A DNA stretch of 40,118 nt from Oscillospiraceae bacterium (GTDB taxonomy: Bacteria > Bacillota > Clostridia > Oscillospirales > Oscillospiraceae): positions 1-40,118 of the forward strand of contig JAFSNA010000101.1 in NCBI GenBank assembly GCA_017447645.1, in the 5' to 3' direction. The notes below the pieces were generated by a model. It had not been told where the DNA came from, searched no databases, and was given only the letters and a program-made list of their open reading frames with translations. The position numbers and the translations under genes are program-made. This document shows positions 1 through 5,677 of this stretch, piece after piece. How positions within the stretch are numbered: the first letter of the stretch is position 1; the number at the start of each line of letters is the position of its first letter.

Positions 1-6
1 AGGGCC

Positions 7-22
7 GCCCTTTGTAAAGGGC
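7..22. repeat. 16-bp palindrome near the left edge
   Basis: GCCCTTT and AAAGGGC flank a two-base centre (GT). It lies downstream of the repA-like gene in the AT-richer accessory DNA. It could belong to a transfer origin, a terminator or a regulatory site of the gene beyond the window edge. The sequence seen does not decide between these. Confidence 0.4.
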
Positions 23-49
23 ACCCTGCACCCCGCCTAAACTTTTGCT

Positions 50-121
50 GCGACGGTCGCAACGGTTGCGACGGTTTATTTGTGCCGTCTCAAATACCGT
101 TGCAACCGTCGCAAGCGTCGC
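50..121. repeat. Inverted array of ~9-bp iteron-like units
   Basis: The two arms (50-82 and 91-121) are imperfect inverted repeats that match at most positions, around an 8-base centre; the left arm has a 2-base bulge. Each arm is itself made of about three 9-bp units close to CCGTYGCAA. Read in the same sense, the left arm gives CCGTCGCAA, CCGTTGCGA and CCGTCGCAG, and the right arm gives CCGTTGCAA and CCGTCGCAA followed by a weaker GCGTCGCGC. The innermost part adds TATTTG/CAAATA. The array abuts the stop codon of the RepA-like ATPase. No T-run follows on either strand, so a simple terminator is unlikely. Iterons beside a replication ATPase suggest an origin or an initiator-binding site of the element; that role is inference. 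Confidence 0.6.
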
Positions 122-123
122 GC

Positions 124-1263
124 TTACGTCGGAGCCGCATCACCGTCAGGCAACAAACGAAGATATATCCGTCTGCCCTCATGCCGCAGTTTCCGCCCGT
201 ATTCAATGTTGTAGTCGCTTCTGAGCCGCGCCGCATTGACATTGAGATACCGTGTCAGTGTGTTCGCCGCCATATCGGCATCGACAATGCTGGCCAGCTC
301 GGAGGGACTGCCGCTCCACTCCGGCGCGTCCTCCGTCAACAGTGCCGCCACCTTTTCAAGCGTCGGGTCGGGCGGCACCTTCCAAAGCTCACGCTCCGCG
401 TGATCGAGCTGCCATGCCAGCGTTTCTTCATCTCGTATCAGATGGAGCCGCTGGTCGGGCTGATCGCGGCCCACCACATCCAGCGTGGCGGTCAGGTCGG
501 TGCGTTTCTCCTTGCGGAGCAGCAGCGCGCCGTCCGCGCAGCCGAGCAGCCCCGTCGTGCCGGAGATCATATCGAACTTATCGTCCGCGATCTGCTTGCG
601 CGTGTGATGCACCAGCAGGAGGCAGATGCCTCGCCGACCGGCAAAGCTCTTGAGCTGACCGATGGTGTCATAGTCGCCGGAGTAGCTGTACGTCTCGCCG
701 ACAAAATCACGAACCTTTTGGAGCGTGTCGATGATGACGAGCTTTGTGTCAGGATGTTGTCGGAGAAAGTTGTCAAGCTGCTCGGTAAGGCCCGCTCCGA
801 TCAGCAACGAGCCGATGGCGAAGTGCAAGCTGTCCGTGCCCTCTACACCGAACATCCGGGACATACGCTCTTGCAGCCGCTGGTAATCGTCCTCCAATGC
901 CAGATACAGCACCCCTCCTTGCCGGACTGGGTACTCCCAGAGCGTTTGCCCCGTGCTGATGTGATAGGCAAGCTGGGCGACGAGAAACGATTTGCCAACC
1001 TTCGGCGCTCCCGCCAGCAGGTACGTCCCGGCGTACAGCAGACCGTCGATCAACGGCGGCCTGCTGGTAAAGGAACACTCGAACAAATCGTTCATGGACA
1101 TCGTGTTGAGCTGCATCGGGTCACAAAAGCGCTGGATTTCCTGCAACTTTTTCTTGTATTCCATGTCCTCATCTGATATACTGACTGTGTTACCGGTGAA
1201 TGGCTGCCCTGCATCTGCGCCAACAGATGTGACCGGGGCAGTCATTTCTTTTGTGTCGTTCAT
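124..1263 (-). CDS. RepA-like AAA ATPase of an integrative element
   Basis: A 379-aa P-loop ATPase of the RepA/AAA_25 type, the hexameric-helicase-like proteins found on plasmids and integrative elements. It has a Walker A motif (GAPKVGKS, residues 85-92), a Walker B strand ending LVIIDT (D179) and a RepA-type VHHTRK motif near residues 218-223. The start at 1263 is chosen because AAGGAGG lies seven bases upstream; longer versions would place that ribosome binding site inside the gene. It follows the 78-aa HTH gene by 20 bases and is probably co-transcribed with it. The iteron-like dyad begins at its stop codon. A role as replicative helicase or helicase loader for the excised element is inferred. 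No primase domain is visible. Confidence 0.8.
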   Translation of the reverse strand: MNDTKEMTAPVTSVGADAGQPFTGNTVSISDEDMEYKKKLQEIQRFCDPMQLNTMSMNDLFECSFTSRPPLIDGLLYAGTYLLAGAPKVGKSFLVAQLAYHISTGQTLWEYPVRQGGVLYLALEDDYQRLQERMSRMFGVEGTDSLHFAIGSLLIGAGLTEQLDNFLRQHPDTKLVIIDTLQKVRDFVGETYSYSGDYDTIGQLKSFAGRRGICLLLVHHTRKQIADDKFDMISGTTGLLGCADGALLLRKEKRTDLTATLDVVGRDQPDQRLHLIRDEETLAWQLDHAERELWKVPPDPTLEKVAALLTEDAPEWSGSPSELASIVDADMAANTLTRYLNVNAARLRSDYNIEYGRKLRHEGRRIYLRLLPDGDAAPT

Positions 1264-1283
1264 TTTGAACCCTCCTTCCATTG

Positions 1284-1520
1284 TTACCCAGCCTCCGGCT
1301 GAAAGTAACCGATTTCTTCCCATACCTTTCGGTCGGGGCAGTAGTAGTTGTACTCGTTGGAATCATCCAGCTTCAAAGCATATCCAAAGTGGAGAATACC
1401 CTGCTGAATGCCAACTCGCACATACTGAGCGTCCTTGTGCATCGCCTTGGCGATCTCGGTAACAGGGACGTTGCGCCCGGTAAAGGGCGGCAGATCAACA
1501 TAGACCTTATCCGGCTTCAT
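1284..1520 (-). CDS. Small HTH DNA-binding protein of the element
   Basis: A 78-aa protein. Residues ~18-50 (VPVTEIAKAMHKDAQYVRVG and onward) look like a helix-turn-helix, followed by a tyrosine-rich segment (NEYNYY) of a type common in small phage and element proteins. It could be an excisionase-like or regulatory protein; the exact function is not established. The start at 1520 has GGAGGTGAT a few bases upstream, and the ATG at 1524 is in another frame that stops at once. It is the first gene of the leftward pair HTH-repA, transcribed from the promoter at 1569-1597, which overlaps an operator-like dyad. Confidence 0.65.
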   Translation of the reverse strand: MKPDKVYVDLPPFTGRNVPVTEIAKAMHKDAQYVRVGIQQGILHFGYALKLDDSNEYNYYCPDRKVWEEIGYFQPEAG

Positions 1521-1537
1521 TCATATCACCTCCCACT

Positions 1538-1568
1538 CCAAAATACGAACTATTAGTTCGCATTTTGG
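1538..1568. promoter_or_regulatory. Operator-like dyad O1
   Basis: CCAAAATACGAAC and GTTCGCATTTTGG form a 13-bp inverted repeat with one mismatch around TATTA. Its core is TACGAA-N7-TTCGCA (1544-1562). It covers the expected transcription start and touches the -10 of the leftward promoter, so a bound repressor would block the HTH-repA pair. The likely ligand is the XRE protein encoded to the right. Confidence 0.65.
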
Positions 1569-1597
1569 AGTTTACCATACCCACGTCTCCTTGTCAA
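1569..1597 (-). promoter_or_regulatory. Leftward promoter for HTH-repA genes
   Basis: TTGACA (1597-1592) is followed after 17 bases by TAAACT (1574-1569) on the minus strand. This is the only good sigma-A-like match upstream of the 78-aa gene. It lies between dyads O1 and O2. Confidence 0.65.
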
Positions 1598-1604
1598 CAC
1601 TTTT

Positions 1605-1623
1605 TACGAATTATTTTTTCGTA
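1605..1623. promoter_or_regulatory. Operator-like dyad O2
   Basis: TACGAA-N7-TTCGTA is a perfect dyad with the same 19-bp layout as O1. It lies between the two divergent promoters. Its centre is about 61 bp from O1 and 20 bp from O3, both close to whole helical turns. Confidence 0.65.
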
Positions 1624-1624
1624 T

Positions 1625-1643
1625 TACGCTCTTGCAATTCGCA
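1625..1643. promoter_or_regulatory. Operator-like dyad O3 (degenerate)
   Basis: TACGCT-N7-TTCGCA keeps the spacing of O1 and O2 with a weaker left half. It overlaps the -35 of the XRE promoter, as expected for autorepression. Confidence 0.5.
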
Positions 1644-1660
1644 CGGCGCTGTGTTACTAT
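1632..1660 (+). promoter_or_regulatory. Promoter of the XRE repressor gene
   Basis: TTGCAA (1632-1637), a 17-base spacer and TACTAT (1655-1660) precede the XRE start by 18 bases. The -35 lies within O3. Confidence 0.65.
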
Positions 1661-1678
1661 TCTATCCGAGGTGATTGT

Positions 1679-2311
1679 ATGAACAGCAACCCTGCCGAGA
1701 TCGGCTTGCGGATCAAAGAGGCAAGAAAAGCTGCCAAGCTCAGCCAAACCGAGCTTGCCGATATGCTGAACAAAACACTCCGCACCGTTCAGAAGTATGA
1801 GAGCGGTGAGATCGAGCCGTCCATCGCAACCATTAACTCCATTGCCGGTGCATTGAATGTCTCACCCGCAGAGCTGATTGGTTATCAGAAGCAGGAGCTT
1901 CGTCTGGATACGCTTTCCGACGTGCTTTTTGTCCTGAACGAGTTGAACAAAAAGGCCGGTCTGCGTTTCGACATCGACGTAAGACGTCCCCCGCACTATG
2001 ACGAGTGGACTTGTTCTGTCCGCTTCAACGGAAACGATGCAACCGCAACCTACAACGCTGATCTTTGCTTGTTCATGGAACGATATGCTGCCGAACGCGA
2101 AAGGTTGGAATCCTATTGGACTAACCAAGAAGCCTTTGATGATTGGTTTGAGCGGGAACTCGCCTATTACGCCAATTCTCGGCTAACAGATAAGGAAGTC
2201 GAGGTGCTTTCCTTCACGGAACGAATCAAGCGTCGCGATGCACTTGTTGAAAAATTTGTCGAGGATCAGAGAAAGCAGAAAAAGGCCGCCGAGGAAAACG
2301 GCGACCAATGA
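1679..2311 (+). CDS. XRE-family repressor of the element
   Basis: A 210-aa transcription regulator. Residues ~8-62 form a Cro/CI-type helix-turn-helix (IKEARKAAKLSQTELADML, then TVQKYESGEIEPSIATI). The rest (70-210) is charged and mostly helical, with no recognised domain. The start at 1679 has GAGGTG five bases upstream; a longer reading frame from 1565 would run through the promoter and operators, so it is rejected. The gene is divergent from the HTH-repA pair and separated from it by three matching dyads, an arrangement typical of a CI-like repressor of an integrative element. What relieves repression is unknown: no LexA-like peptidase or ImmA-type partner is visible in the window. Confidence 0.85.
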   Translation: MNSNPAEIGLRIKEARKAAKLSQTELADMLNKTLRTVQKYESGEIEPSIATINSIAGALNVSPAELIGYQKQELRLDTLSDVLFVLNELNKKAGLRFDIDVRRPPHYDEWTCSVRFNGNDATATYNADLCLFMERYAAERERLESYWTNQEAFDDWFERELAYYANSRLTDKEVEVLSFTERIKRRDALVEKFVEDQRKQKKAAEENGDQ

Positions 2312-2316
2312 CAGGT

Positions 2317-2347
2317 TGTAAGAGGGTTTTGCCCTTTTACATATAAT
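2317..2347 (+). promoter_or_regulatory. Hairpin and possible -10 before the integrase
   Basis: TGTAAGAGGG and CCCTTTTACA can pair (one G-U) around TTTTG, just after the XRE stop. TATAAT follows at 2342-2347. There is no clear -35 at normal spacing (TTGTAA would be 20 bases away). It may be a weak or activated integrase promoter combined with a terminator-like stem for the XRE gene. Confidence 0.35.
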
Positions 2348-2380
2348 AATTTGCCTGGGCGAAAGGAAGATTGATAACAT

Positions 2381-3433
2381 TTGAAATTACCAAACGGATA
2401 CGGAAGCGTCAAGAAAATGTCAGGAAAACGCAGAAAGCCCTACATGATTCGCAAAACCATCGGCTGGGAGTACGATCCCGTCAAGGACAAGCAGGTACAG
2501 AAGTACGCAGTGATCGGTTACGCCGCCACACGAGCCGAAGCAATGCAAATGCTGGCGGAATACAACCAGAACCCCTTTGATGTGAAAGCGGCAAAGGCCA
2601 CCTTCCAAGAAGTCTACGATCAATGGTCAAAAGCAAAGTTCCCGACGATCTCCACGTCAAACGTACACGGTTATGAAGCCTCCTACCGGGTATGCGGGAC
2701 GCTCTACAACAAGGTTTTCAAGGACATCCGCCTTGTAGACTTGCAGTTTGTGGTAGACACCTGCGGGAAGAATTATCCGACGCTGAAAAAGCTCAAGGGG
2801 CTGTTCAGCCAGCTCTATGAGTTTGCCATGAAGAACGACATCTGCAACAAGGACTACTCCGAATATGTGGACATCGTTCGATACAAGGATAAGAACCCCG
2901 ACAAGCGCGATCACAACAAGTTTGAGAAAGCCGAGGTGGAGCGTCTGTGGAAGATCAGCGACCAGCCTTACTATCAGATCGTCCTTATGCTGATTTACAA
3001 CGGCTGCCGCATCTCGGAGTTTCTGGACTTGAAAAAGGAAAACGTCAATCTGGAGGAACAGTATTTCGACGTGATCTCCAGCAAGACGGAGAACGGGATT
3101 CGACGGGTGCCGATTGCCGACAAGGTGTTGCCGTACTACAAGGCGTGGTATGAAAGCTCCGACTGCGAGTATCTGATCCATACATCGGATCACAAGCACT
3201 TTGAGTACCGCAACTACTACGACAGCTATTGGACGCCGCTGATGGAAAGTCTCGGCTTTGAGCACAAGCCACACGACACCCGGCACACCTGTATCTCCAT
3301 GCTGGCGGAGGCTCATGTAGACCAGACCATGATTAAGAAGATCGTAGGGCATTCCGGCGCTATGACGCTCACCGAGCGTGTCTACACCCACCTTGATACA
3401 GAGGCTTTATTGGAGGCCATCAACAAAATCTGA
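2381..3433 (+). CDS. Tyrosine site-specific integrase
   Basis: A 350-aa phage/ICE-type tyrosine recombinase that would integrate and excise the element. The N-terminus (LPNGYGSVKKMSGKRRKPY) is an arm-DNA-binding module, followed by a core-binding helical domain (~70-165) and the catalytic domain (~180-350). The catalytic set is complete: R210 (NGCR), K235, H298 and R301 (HDTRH), H324 (VGH) and nucleophile Y335 (RVYTH). The start is TTG at 2381, because an in-frame TAA lies two codons upstream and the N-terminal motif is family-typical; AAGGAAG is rather distant (about 12 bases). The gene points at the 3' end of rpsI with only ~245 bp between. That fits an element inserted at the end of this ribosomal gene. 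Confidence 0.92.
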   Translation: MKLPNGYGSVKKMSGKRRKPYMIRKTIGWEYDPVKDKQVQKYAVIGYAATRAEAMQMLAEYNQNPFDVKAAKATFQEVYDQWSKAKFPTISTSNVHGYEASYRVCGTLYNKVFKDIRLVDLQFVVDTCGKNYPTLKKLKGLFSQLYEFAMKNDICNKDYSEYVDIVRYKDKNPDKRDHNKFEKAEVERLWKISDQPYYQIVLMLIYNGCRISEFLDLKKENVNLEEQYFDVISSKTENGIRRVPIADKVLPYYKAWYESSDCEYLIHTSDHKHFEYRNYYDSYWTPLMESLGFEHKPHDTRHTCISMLAEAHVDQTMIKKIVGHSGAMTLTERVYTHLDTEALLEAINKI

Positions 3434-3678
3434 GGACAGGGCTTGAAAATGGACAACGAAAAAACAGGAGATGCTCTCCTGCTGGAAAGCATCTCCTGTA
3501 AAAACTCGATTTTCCATGTTGTGATTTTTGCTGCCTACCTGCTTCCTACCCGCTCCTTGTTCAAGAAATCGGGTCACGTCGCAGGGCAACTCACAACACC
3601 AAAACAAGCGCTTTTCCCGCAAATAGACGTCCAAAGACGTACCCAAAAGCGGTGAATAGTTCTCGCTGACAGCGCAGA
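3434..3678. other. Non-coding attP-side region between int and rpsI
   Basis: No gene is supported here. Two direct-repeat pairs are visible: CCTACC at 3534 and 3545 (11 bp apart) and AGACGT at 3625 and 3635 (10 bp apart). They are in phase with one DNA turn, as integrase arm sites or accessory-factor sites often are. A strong hairpin lies at 3464-3499. A short frame at 3443-3655 has no convincing ribosome binding site or family resemblance. Confidence 0.45.
3459..3499 (-). terminator. Leftward terminator downstream of rplM-rpsI
   Basis: ACAGGAGATGCT and AGCATCTCCTGT form a perfect 12-bp stem (3464-3475 with 3488-3499). On the minus strand a run of six T follows. It lies ~180 bp beyond the rpsI stop, on the element side, and would stop ribosomal-operon transcription before it runs antisense into the integrase. 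Confidence 0.75.
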
Positions 3679-3695
3679 TTAACGTTTGGAGAACT
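3658..3695. other. Candidate attachment site at the rpsI 3' end
   Basis: AGTTCTC (3658-3664) and GAGAACT (3689-3695) are inverted repeats around the rpsI stop codon. The 11-bp palindrome CGCTGACAGCG (3664-3674) lies inside. Integrase-proximal placement at the 3' end of a conserved gene suggests that the att core lies here. The matching copy would be at the other end of the element, outside the window; none occurs in bases 1-123. Confidence 0.4.
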
Positions 3696-4089
3696 GAGGC
3701 GCGCGACGGGCGGCTTTGAGGCCGTACTTCTTGCGCTCCTTCATGCGCGGATCGCGGGTGAGGAAGCCCGCCTTCTTGAGGATGGGGCGATAGTCGGCGC
3801 TGGCGAGGAGAAGCGCGCGGGCCACACCGTGACGCAGGGCGCCGGCCTGGCCGGACACACCGCCGCCGGTAACGGTGGCAACGATGTCCACCTTGCCGAG
3901 GGTCTCGGTGGCAACCAGCGGCTGACGGACGACCATCTTCAGCGTCTCGAGGCCGAAGTAATCGTCGATGTCGCGGCCGTTGATGGTGATGACGCCGCTG
4001 CCGTTGGGAATGAGGTGGACGCGGGCGATCGAGGACTTTCTGCGTCCGGTGCCGTACATATAGGGCTTCTTGGTCTTATAAGTAGCCAT
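3679..4089 (-). CDS. rpsI: Ribosomal protein S9
   Basis: A 136-aa 30S subunit protein, close to the usual length. It shows the [12 protein letters not shown] signature near the N-terminus and the conserved RRAPQFSKR tail that reaches the decoding centre. AGGAGG precedes the ATG. It is the second gene of rplM-rpsI, 17 bases after rplM. Its 3' end is intact even though an integrative element lies next to it, as expected when the element's att site restores the last codons. Confidence 0.97.
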   Translation of the reverse strand: MATYKTKKPYMYGTGRRKSSIARVHLIPNGSGVITINGRDIDDYFGLETLKMVVRQPLVATETLGKVDIVATVTGGGVSGQAGALRHGVARALLLASADYRPILKKAGFLTRDPRMKERKKYGLKAARRAPQFSKR

Positions 4090-4106
4090 GTTTTATTTCC
4101 TCCTTC

Positions 4107-4535
4107 TCAGCGATCCCAGACTTCGGGCTTCTGGGCGGCGTGGTCATGCTCCGGTCCGCGGAAGACGCGCAGACGCTTGAGCTGCCAGTCGGCGATGGTG
4201 TTCTTCTGCAGCATGCCGCGGACGGCGAGACGCATCGCAAGCTCCGGCTTGTTGGCCATGAGGTGCTTGTATTGGGTCTCCTTCAGTCCGCCGGGGTAAC
4301 CGGAGTGGGTACGGTAGTACTTCTGCTCCAGCTTCTTGCCGGTGAGGACGGCGTCCTTGGCGTTGATGATGATGACGTAGTCGCCGCAGTCGATGTGGGG
4401 GGTGTAATCGGTCTTCAGTTTGCCGCGCAGCAGATCGGCGGCGAGTGCAGCGGTCTTGCCCAGGGGCTTGCCGGCTGCGTCAAGGACGTACCACTTGCGG
4501 GTAACGGACTCCTTGGTGAGCATGGTCGTGGACAT
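4107..4535 (-). CDS. rplM: Ribosomal protein L13
   Basis: A 142-aa 50S subunit protein. It has the characteristic RKWYVLDAAGKPLG opening, DYVIIINA, and HSGYPGG segments. The start at 4535 follows GGAGG at good spacing and gives the family length; the upstream ATG at 4571 lies in the untranslated leader. It is transcribed from a strong promoter at 4625-4653, with a structured leader of about 80 bases. Confidence 0.97.
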   Translation of the reverse strand: MSTTMLTKESVTRKWYVLDAAGKPLGKTAALAADLLRGKLKTDYTPHIDCGDYVIIINAKDAVLTGKKLEQKYYRTHSGYPGGLKETQYKHLMANKPELAMRLAVRGMLQKNTIADWQLKRLRVFRGPEHDHAAQKPEVWDR

Positions 4536-4618
4536 AGTTGAGCCTCCGTATAGAATCAAATGTTTTGACATTTTCAGGCGCGCTTGCTACAATCTTTTCA
4601 AGACTCCCTCAAGCGAGC
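4536..4618 (-). ncRNA. Candidate L13 mRNA leader
   Basis: The ~82-base transcript leader contains two stems. One is a long-range near-perfect 9-bp stem (4610-4618 with 4578-4586). The other is a perfect 6-bp hairpin, AAATGT/ACATTT (4558-4573), just upstream of the ribosome binding site. L13 leaders that let the protein repress its own operon are known in Firmicutes. The match to that class rests on position and structure only. Confidence 0.5.
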
Positions 4619-4624
4619 TTTCTC

Positions 4625-4653
4625 TTTATACCACAGCGCTTTTTGCCTGTCAA
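4625..4653 (-). promoter_or_regulatory. rplM-rpsI promoter
   Basis: TTGACA (4653-4648), 17 bases, TATAAA (4630-4625) on the minus strand. It is among the strongest promoter matches in the window, fitting a ribosomal operon. Confidence 0.85.
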
Positions 4654-4676
4654 CAAGTTTTTTGATTCTGGATTTG

Positions 4677-4708
4677 AAATCTCCAAAAATCTCTCAAAAT
4701 CTCTCAAA
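4677..4708. repeat. Phased A-tracts upstream of the rplM promoter
   Basis: Short A-tracts centred near 4678, 4687, 4697 and 4707 recur about every 10 bp inside CTCTCAAAAT-like repeats. They lie 25-55 bp upstream of the rplM -35. Such phasing bends DNA and could act as an UP-like element. Confidence 0.45.
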
Positions 4709-4755
4709 TCCTATCGAATGCTGAAAACGATTTTTACTTTTTGCGGTGAGGAACG

Positions 4756-5529
4756 ATGGATAATCTGCTCAACGCGTTCACCGGCACCGTGCGCCGGGCG
4801 GTGGACGACTATCACATGATCGAGGCGGGCGACGCCGTCGCCGTCGGCGTGTCGGGCGGCAAGGACAGTTTGCTGCTGCTCCTCGCGCTCGACCATCTGC
4901 GCAGCTTTTACCCCCTGCCCTTCACGCTTGAGGCGATCACGATCGAGCTCGGCTTCGAGGGCATGGACTTCACGCCCGTGGCGGAGCTCTGTGCCGGGCG
5001 GGGCATCCCCTACACGCGCATCAGGACGGACATCAAGGAGATCGTCTTCGACGTGCGGGAAGAAGAAAACCCCTGCTCGCTGTGCGCGAAGATGCGCCGC
5101 GGCGCGCTCAACGACGCGATCCGCGCGCGGGGGATCTCCAAGCTCGCGCTCGGCCACCATTTCGACGACGCGGTGGAGACCTTTCTGCTGTCCCTGCTCT
5201 TCGAGGGGCGCCTGAGCTGCTTCCGGCCCGTGACCTACCTCGACCGCTCCGGCGTCACGCAGATCCGGCCGCTCGTCTACGCGGGCGAGAAAAAGATCGC
5301 CTCGCTGGCGGAGCATCTGCGCCTGCCCGTGGTCGAAAACCCCTGCCCGATGGACAAGAGCTCCAAGCGTCACGAGGTCAAGGAGCTGCTCGCCGCCCTG
5401 AGCGCGGACTATCCCGACATGAAATCCAAGGTCTTCGGCGCGATGCAGCGCCTGCCCCTCCCCGGCTGGCAGCCGGATGTGAGCTGGCACGACCGGAACA
5501 ACGAAAAAAAGCTTTCGGAAAAAGTTTGA
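4756..5529 (+). CDS. TtcA-family PP-loop tRNA thiolation enzyme
   Basis: A 257-aa cytoplasmic ATPase of the PP-loop superfamily. SGGKDS (residues 33-38) binds ATP. C107 and C110 (PCSLC) together with C197 (NPCPMD) match the three cysteines that hold the Fe-S cluster in TtcA-type 2-thiocytidine synthetases. GHHFDDAVETF is the conserved PP-loop helix motif. The family activates a tRNA base with ATP and transfers sulfur; C32 of tRNA is the target in TtcA itself, but Clostridial homologues are little studied, so the exact base is uncertain. GAGGA precedes the ATG. It is divergent from rplM and followed by addB after ~150 bp with a separate promoter. Confidence 0.8.
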   Translation: MDNLLNAFTGTVRRAVDDYHMIEAGDAVAVGVSGGKDSLLLLLALDHLRSFYPLPFTLEAITIELGFEGMDFTPVAELCAGRGIPYTRIRTDIKEIVFDVREEENPCSLCAKMRRGALNDAIRARGISKLALGHHFDDAVETFLLSLLFEGRLSCFRPVTYLDRSGVTQIRPLVYAGEKKIASLAEHLRLPVVENPCPMDKSSKRHEVKELLAALSADYPDMKSKVFGAMQRLPLPGWQPDVSWHDRNNEKKLSEKV

Positions 5530-5569
5530 GACTGCAGGCAAACTCTCGCGCCGAGCTTTTGACACGCGG

Positions 5570-5592
5570 CCCTCTCCGATGCGCGGAGAGGG
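5570..5592 (+). terminator. Weak terminator-like hairpin
   Basis: CCCTCTCCG and CGGAGAGGG form a perfect 9-bp stem with a 5-base loop after the TtcA-like gene. The downstream tract is only moderately T-rich (TCGCTTTGACTTTT), so termination is probably partial. Confidence 0.4.
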
Positions 5593-5608
5593 TCGCTTTG
5601 ACTTTTCC

Positions 5609-5637
5609 TTGCGCCTTCGGCGCGGATTTGGTATAAA
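5609..5637 (+). promoter_or_regulatory. addBA promoter
   Basis: TTGCGC (5609-5614), 17 bases, TATAAA (5632-5637), about 40 bases before the addB start. An upstream TTGACT is 28 bases from the same -10 and is therefore unlikely to be the partner. Confidence 0.6.
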
Positions 5638-5677
5638 TATAGGGTAAGAAAGCTCAAGGAAAGGGGGCGCGGAGAGG

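Noticed and set aside
50..121. Possible CRISPR repeats
   Set aside because: Units are ~9 bp, contiguous and inverted in two arms, with no regular unique spacers and no cas genes.
1..123. Left attachment site of the element
   Set aside because: No copy of the rpsI 3' end (CGTTTGGAGAACTG) on either strand, so the far end of the element lies outside the window.
1565..1678. N-terminal extension of the XRE protein from 1565
   Set aside because: It would translate through the promoter and two operator dyads. The ATG at 1679 has a proper ribosome binding site and gives the standard HTH start.
3443..3655. 70-codon frame between int and rpsI
   Set aside because: No ribosome binding site or family resemblance. 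It runs through a perfect terminator hairpin and the likely att region.
5600..5637. TTGACT as the -35 of addB
   Set aside because: The distance to TATAAA is 28 bases. TTGCGC at 17 bases is the workable pairing.
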